A stretch of DNA of 64,000 nt from Seriola aureovittata (lineage: Eukaryota; Chordata; Actinopteri; Carangiformes; Carangidae): assembly GCF_021018895.1 (NCBI RefSeq), contig NC_079386.1, positions 16,218,552-16,282,551 on the forward strand, given 5' to 3'. Of this stretch, positions 59,512 through 64,000 are shown in pieces (the stretch's first letter is position 1; every line of letters starts with the position of its first letter). A program made the translations under genes and the position numbers. The notes under the pieces are model-generated. The model was not told the origin of the DNA, searched no databases, and saw only the letters and a program-made list of their open reading frames with translations.

Positions 59512-59859
59512 ATGTCACTTGTGCTGCTTTTGATCTGGACCGTATTGTCAGTGGCCTCGGCTGCAGGTTGGGTGGGCGTCAGATGGTATCTGGAGGGAGT
59601 GAAAGGGCGAAGGATGGGAAAAAAAAACTTTGCTATCTGCTGCATTGTCTATCTCTGGACTCTTGTTTTGAAGGAGATGAGTAAAGGAGGATCCCACGCT
59701 GCTGATGCAGACACTCACACTGATACAAAAAATATGCACATTAGCAGAGTGTTAACAGACTCTGCAGGAATCTCAATCCCCTACCTAACTAAACACAGCT
59801 GGATGGAGCTCGTCTTCACACACATTTTCCCTTTTCTTTTGTCATGCAGCGCGGGATAA
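59512..59859 (+). CDS. ORF beginning with a signal-peptide-like sequence, unrecognised
   Basis: This 115-codon open frame starts in a good initiation context (GAAG before ATG). Its first 19 residues, MSLVLLLIWTVLSVASAAG, look like a complete eukaryotic signal peptide: short n-region, leucine/valine/isoleucine-rich core and small residues (AXA type) at the end. A possible donor (CAG|GTTGGG) at 59567 would cut the frame in phase 1 after 55 nt. That is the usual phase of leader exons in immunoglobulin-superfamily genes, although this donor is weak. The rest of the frame (basic and hydrophobic, then His/Asp-rich) has no domain I recognise. It lies inside the presumed intron downstream of the collagen exon, so it cannot be that gene's leader. 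It could be a nested gene, a relic leader exon or chance. Confidence 0.15.
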   Translation: MSLVLLLIWTVLSVASAAGWVGVRWYLEGVKGRRMGKKNFAICCIVYLWTLVLKEMSKGGSHAADADTHTDTKNMHISRVLTDSAGISIPYLTKHSWMELVFTHIFPFLLSCSAG

Positions 59860-60200
59860 CGTGACCACATCGTTCTTACCTCTTATAAACAAAGAGAGGT
59901 GAATCTGAAGGAGAACCAGGAGGTCCATACCTCCAAACCACATATTTTTACACCCCTGACTGATCAAATCGGAAACAAGTACTTGTTGCTTTTGTTTGTC
60001 ACATTCTTGGCGGTCTCTGTTGTCAACAGACCTCAGTGCTGTGTGTAAACACGGGTTTGACCCAGATGGGATTTTGACGACTGATATCTTTGTGGGTTAA
60101 GTTTGATCAGCAGTCGGGATTTTATTCTGATGGTCGCGGGTTTAACATTTAAATATTCTAACATTTAGTATCAATCCAATCCCATTGACTGACATTGGAG

Positions 60201-60311
60201 CAGGGTGGGTTTCGCCCTACAGGCAATTTAGAGCCACTAATTAACTGCATGTTTTAGGATTTTGTATTGGACAGGTTCGAACCCAGGACCTTCTTGTTGT
60301 GCAACCAACAA
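60201..60311. mobile_element. Old teleost repeat with tRNA-like motif, internally deleted
   Basis: The segment contains GCAATTTAGAGCCACTAATT and then GGTTCGAACCCAGGACCTTC followed by TTGTTGTGCAACCAACA. I recognise both blocks as parts of a very common fish interspersed repeat. The part that normally lies between them, with its GTGGGAGGAAGCCGGAG-type sequence, is missing here. The GGTTCGAACCC block matches a Pol III B box. The copy is diverged and shortened, so it is probably an inactive relic. Confidence 0.65.
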
Positions 60312-60877
60312 TTAAGAAAATATCTTCTGAGACTCCTGTAGGAGCATCACAGAGCGATGAAACCCCAGACTAGTTTAAAAAAGACACTCACTGTAATGTG
60401 TGTTCTGTTTAGACGCACAATAATTGCTTATAAAGTCGGTGGAAAGATGCAAGTGGACACATATGAACTCTCTGCAATGTGAATTGAGGAAAAGACTTGC
60501 ACCTTCTCCTTCTGCAGATGTTTAACAGCACACAACAGAAGACTTGGCGCCACCAGCTGTTTATCTTGATGAACCAACATATAAACAAAGCAACAATAGA
60601 AGGAAACACTCATTCATTTGCGTTATCTTTTAACGTTTTTTTTTTTTTGGGTGGATTTCGTTCAAAAGTTCCACTAAACTTGGACGGAAACTAATTCATG
60701 AGAATTATTAGGTAACGTTAGCTTTGCTTGCGTCCTGAACGCACCCTTAAAGGGTGTGAGGTTACCTGCAATTTAACAAATCAGAAAACACTAATAATTT
60801 AGCAATAACAATAATAATAATAAGACCCAGAGGTACTAATGAAAATGTAACTAAATAAAAGTGCAAAAGATTACCTT

Positions 60878-60891
60878 TTATGGCCTTTTTT
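60878..60891. repeat. SINE target-site duplication, left copy
   Basis: TTATGGCCTTTTTT here matches 61099-61112 exactly on the far side of the SINE. The T run continues into the element's own A tail (opposite strand), so the exact inner edge is uncertain by a few bases. Confidence 0.75.
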
Positions 60892-61098
60892 TTTTTTTTA
60901 AAGATATGTTTTTTGGGCTTTTGCGCCTTTATTGGACAGGATAGTGGAGAGAGACAGGAAATGAGGAGGCAGAGAGAGGGGGAATGACATGCAGTAAAGG
61001 CCGTCCGATGCGGGACTCGAACCGGGGCCAACTGCAGCGAGGACTGTAGCCTCTACACATGGGGCGCCTGCTTAGACCACTACGCCACACGACGCCCC
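60892..61098 (-). mobile_element. tRNA-derived SINE with target-site duplication
   Basis: Read on the minus strand, the element starts at 61098 with a tRNA-like head. It has a Pol III A box in TGGCGTAGTGGTCTAAGCAGG (complement of 61067-61087) and a B box GGTTCGAGTCC (complement of 61013-61023). A pyrimidine-rich body follows (CATTCCCCCTCTCTCTGCC), then an AATAAAGGCGCAAAAGCCC tail and an A-rich end at about 60892. The copy is flanked by the direct repeat TTATGGCCTTTTTT at 60878-60891 and 61099-61112, as expected for LINE-mediated retroposition. Both boxes are intact and the duplication is perfect, suggesting a fairly young insertion. Length is about 207 bp. I recognise the sequence as a common fish SINE but cannot give the family name with certainty. 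Confidence 0.85.
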
Positions 61099-61112
61099 TT
61101 ATGGCCTTTTTT
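61099..61112. repeat. SINE target-site duplication, right copy
   Basis: TTATGGCCTTTTTT, identical to 60878-60891 and directly next to the tRNA-like head of the SINE. Confidence 0.75.
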
Positions 61113-62102
61113 AACTCGTAGCTTTGTAGCTGTCTTCATATCTTTACCACTCAACATCATATTGTTCGTTGTGATGTTCATGATATAATCTTTTCGGCGC
61201 ATGTGGGACGCTTCTTTCACCGCTCTCTATCTCTTAACTCCCCTGCTGCTCCCGCTCTTTTTTTTAGATGTTATTCTTTAACTGATGCCATGACTCGACC
61301 TTGGTGATTCCTTCCCAAAACAAGCTGTATCAAGGTAAAAAAAAAACAAAAAACTGAAACTTTGAAGCTTGAAATCAAGATGGTATCTCAAGCACGGGGT
61401 GTAACTGATAAGTCCGGTTCCCTCAACAGAGGACTATTCTTCTTAGCTACAGTTGTATTAGTCACAGCGTCACCCAACGGACAAAGAATTTTCTTTAACA
61501 GGATTTTACTACAACCCGTAATTAATTTTTGAGCCAACATCTTTATCTGCATTACCTGAACAGTCACATCTGCACATTACGCGCCATACGCGCCAATTAC
61601 GTCTGTTGTTTGCCCTCAGACTGTCGTCACCTCAGGCTAATTTTTAAAGTGGACACATCGTTTTAGTCCCAATTACACCAGGACTGTGGAGTAAAAATCC
61701 TCCTCTGTATTATGTTTATGGCTTTCCTAACAGGTCATCTTGAGTATCGTTTGGTTCTGGTTGGTATTTTCGTCTCGCTTCTCAAGGCTCCTAATATCAA
61801 GCATTCAAATAAGAAAAAGACAGACTTTAAAGTATTATAGCTTCAATTTGACCTCTATCTTCCGCCGGGTCTGACAGCTGAGAAAACAACACAACTTTAT
61901 GACATCATCACCGTGGGACAGCGGGACCCACTGACCGCTAATGGGGTTTTTATTGGAGGGGAAAGCACCTGGATGAAAAGAGAGAACAGGTTGTTTGTTT
62001 AATGGCGGCCATCACCACAAACAGATGAGTCAGAGGTGCAGAGGAGGGGTGGGAATCGTTCAGAGGGAGCATGCAGGCAGGCAAAACATACAGTCTGTGG
62101 AG

Positions 62103-62105
<3 letters not shown>
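61113..62105. other. Unique intronic sequence
   Basis: Between the SINE and the GA array. An A-rich run lies at 61339-61355. No feature recognised. Confidence 0.45.

Positions 62106-62152
<47 letters not shown>
62106..62152. repeat. (GA)n microsatellite
   Basis: About 47 bp of uninterrupted GA followed by AAAAGAAGAAAAG. Confidence 0.95.
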
Positions 62153-62156
<4 letters not shown>

Positions 62157-62272
62157 AAGAAAAGACAGTGCTGCTGGGATACCCAGCTGTGAATGTAGTG
62201 ATTGTCTCTCTTTAGATTGATTTGCCTTTAATGGTAGTTTGACCAACTCCAGAAAAGCAGCACTTGTGTCAC

Positions 62273-62345
62273 AGTTAGTGCTGCAACTACAGATTATTTT
62301 CATTATCTCCAAATGTATATATGAGGCTTATTTTCTTGATTTTAA
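62273..62345. mobile_element. Terminal fragment of the same MITE-like family
   Basis: ACAGTTAGTGCTGCAACTAC then AGATTATTTTCATTATCTCC and TATTTTCTTGATT correspond to the start of the family. The rest of the element is missing. Confidence 0.6.
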
Positions 62346-62763
62346 TTGCGAAAAACTTTTAACTTCCCCCCCCCCAAGAGCCAAAGGTGATATGTATGGA
62401 AGTATGGAGCATTAGCATGTTTTTAGAGTTGCAAACCTTAAATACTAAAATCCAAAGTGCTTATAGACCATAATGGGATTAAAAAACATGCAAGAGTTGA
62501 AGGGTTAGTGCCTTCCTCTAAATGCCGAGCCACCCAGGAAAAGAAGGGTGACTCTGAAAGTGTTTTCAGTGTTTAGACAGGGTCGAGTCCGGGAATTACA
62601 ATAATCTGATAGAAGTTAAAACAAAATGAGAAACCTTGAACTCAGCTCTTTTTTCTTGTGTGTTAAATGAAGTGAACATCAGAAAAAAGTAAAGACAAAG
62701 GTCATCATGATCTTACACAATAATCTCACAGAAACAAGCTGATTTTTCATCCATTTGTCTTTT

Positions 62764-63139
62764 ATTACTTCTGCCAAGGAGGTTATGTTTTCACCCGCCC
62801 GTTTGTTGGTTTGTTGGTTTGTCAGCAGGATTATGCAAAAAGTACTGAACCGATTTGCAGCAAACGTGACAGAGGGATCGGGCGCAGGACAGGGAAGAAC
62901 CCGATCCAGTTAAAGGGACAGATCCTAGATTTTACCACTTTCATTAACATTGCAAGTTAGGACATTTTTCTACATTTTCGGTCAATTTCTCAGGAGATAA
63001 TGTTTGGATCTTGATGTAAAAAAAATCAAACATGTTAATGGTGTTGAGATCTATGTGTTTGTGCAATTTGGTGCAGATCTGGTGGAGGAAAATGGTTGGT
63101 AGGGCTCGGTAGAGGTATGCGCTCTACTGAGTGCCATTC
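62764..63139. mobile_element. Diverged interspersed repeat (GCCAAGGAGGTTATGTTTTC family)
   Basis: Starts TTACTTCTGCCAAGGAGG, passes through GTTTGTTGGTTTGTTGGTTT, GTACTGAACCGATTTGCAGC, AACCCGATCC and GTGCAATTTGGTGCAGATC, and ends GAGGTATGCGCTCTACTGAG. The order and wording match a long repeat seen widely in fish and other animals. At about 375 bp it seems near complete but mutated. I do not recall the class with confidence. Confidence 0.7.
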
Positions 63140-63248
63140 AAGTTTACAAAGGAAAGGAGAAAAAAAAAAGACTCAAAATGAAATACAGGTGGGAGCATGT
63201 CTGTAGCACTGAGGATGTGTTCTTAGTTTTACGTTATTCTCTTTACAT

Positions 63249-63360
63249 TCCAAGTATCTAAGAGGACGTGTGTTCTTTTCATAGATAGTATCCAAGAAAA
63301 TGTGTTTTCTTAGATACCATCCAAGTATCTAAGAGAACCTATGTCCCATCTTAGATCCCC
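63249..63360. repeat. Local duplication of a CCAAGTATCTAAGAG block
   Basis: CCAAGTATCTAAGAGGAC at about 63249 recurs as CCAAGTATCTAAGAGAAC at about 63320. Between them are further TAGATA and CTTAGATAC pieces, some inverted (TATCTAAG and CTTAGATA). A small imperfect direct and inverted repeat cluster. Confidence 0.7.
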
Positions 63361-63545
63361 ATATAGGTGATAGTGAAGCTCCCTTTTCTCTTTTCTCTGT
63401 GTGTCCGCCCTGTTTTTGGTATCATCACTCAGCCCGAGCAGGACAAACATGTCTGAGATAAACAAAAGTGTTTGGGTTCGCCGTCTGATCACTGGAGGAA
63501 GAAAAGTCGACACAACCTAAACATTCCCATCTAGAGAGGATATCC

Positions 63546-63550
63546 CTCTC

Positions 63551-63582
<32 letters not shown>
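63546..63582. repeat. (CT)n microsatellite
   Basis: 37 bp of CT with one GT interruption. Confidence 0.95.
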
Positions 63583-63583
<1 letters not shown>

Positions 63584-64000
63584 TGTCTGTGCATGTGTAG
63601 ACGGGCTGTGGGAGCTGCTATCATTTCGCGGAGTGTTCTCAGCTGTTTCATCTTTTACAGCATCAAAAGTTCCGTTCACCTCTTGTAGCCAGTCGATCGG
63701 CCTTTTTGTTGAGGGATGTTTGAGGTTCTGCCGATTCATGTGGGTGTTTGCATGCGGCTCAAACTGTAATTGGGTTATCAGACTGCCCCGCTGATTAAAC
63801 TTGCACCCAGAGACCAAACATTTGCCAACCCCTCCCTCCACTTTGCTCCCATCACTGTCCCCCAGTGAGCATGCGGTGTGACAGCTCAAATCTTCCCCCT
63901 AGCACGCCCAGCCCTAAGAACAATACGTCCCGATAAACCCTCGGAGAGCCTGAGGGTGTGTTGCGCGTCCGTGCTTGTGCGCGCGTTCGCTCACGAACAA

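Larger units (their letters stand above)
50328..64000 (+). other. Downstream intron sequence of the collagen IV gene (inferred)
   Basis: I looked for the Gly-X-Y codon pattern (GGN, proline and lysine codons every third residue, flanked by AG and GT) expected in the next collagen exon and did not find it. The intron following the 7S exon is therefore probably at least 13.7 kb long and runs off the window. Confidence 0.55.

Noticed and set aside
61013..61088. Possible functional tRNA gene
   Set aside because: The A and B boxes belong to a SINE with a long non-tRNA body, A tail and target duplication; no full cloverleaf is expected.

Overview
The window looks like one block of intronic DNA from a ray-finned fish, probably a percomorph. 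The signs are very dense (CA)n/(GT)n, (CT)n and (GA)n microsatellites, long pure C or G runs, many degenerate interspersed repeats of kinds I recognise from teleost genomes, a tRNA-derived SINE with target-site duplications, and a GT-AG bounded exon. Nothing is organised like a prokaryotic, viral or organellar genome.

Only one protein-coding element can be supported well: a 78-nt, phase 0/0 exon on the + strand at 50250-50327. It encodes 26 residues of the cysteine-rich N-terminal 7S region of a type IV collagen chain, closest in my memory to alpha-2 (col4a2). If that is right, 1-50249 is upstream intron sequence (possibly hiding a short signal-peptide exon) and 50328-64000 is the next intron, because I see no Gly-X-Y exon downstream.

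Layout. 1-7100 is mostly unique DNA with two or three old MITE-like fragments. 7100-24000 is rich in microsatellites and also holds two teleost interspersed repeats (16.95-17.2 and 17.4-17.56 kb), a G-rich run with quadruplex potential (18.96 kb) and a repeat-poor block that may be conserved (12.4-13.0 kb). 24000-36000 is calmer, with a few CA/GT arrays, two long G runs and a recognisable repeat at 35.9-36.1 kb. 36300-38300 is the most repetitive stretch of the upstream intron and includes a polypyrimidine tract of about 635 bp. 38300-50250 is unique sequence with dispersed repeat fragments, ending in the collagen exon. 50328-57100 is mostly unique; 57140-58280 is a kilobase of alternating CT, GT and CA arrays; 58280-64000 holds a SINE, an older tRNA-like repeat, a long diverged repeat, and an ORF starting with a strikingly signal-peptide-like sequence at 59512.

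I found no new gene system. Most long open frames here are translations of simple repeats. The items most worth checking are the collagen exon, two candidate upstream coding exons, the signal-peptide ORF, and the low-complexity structures. Family names for interspersed repeats come from memory and no database search was run.
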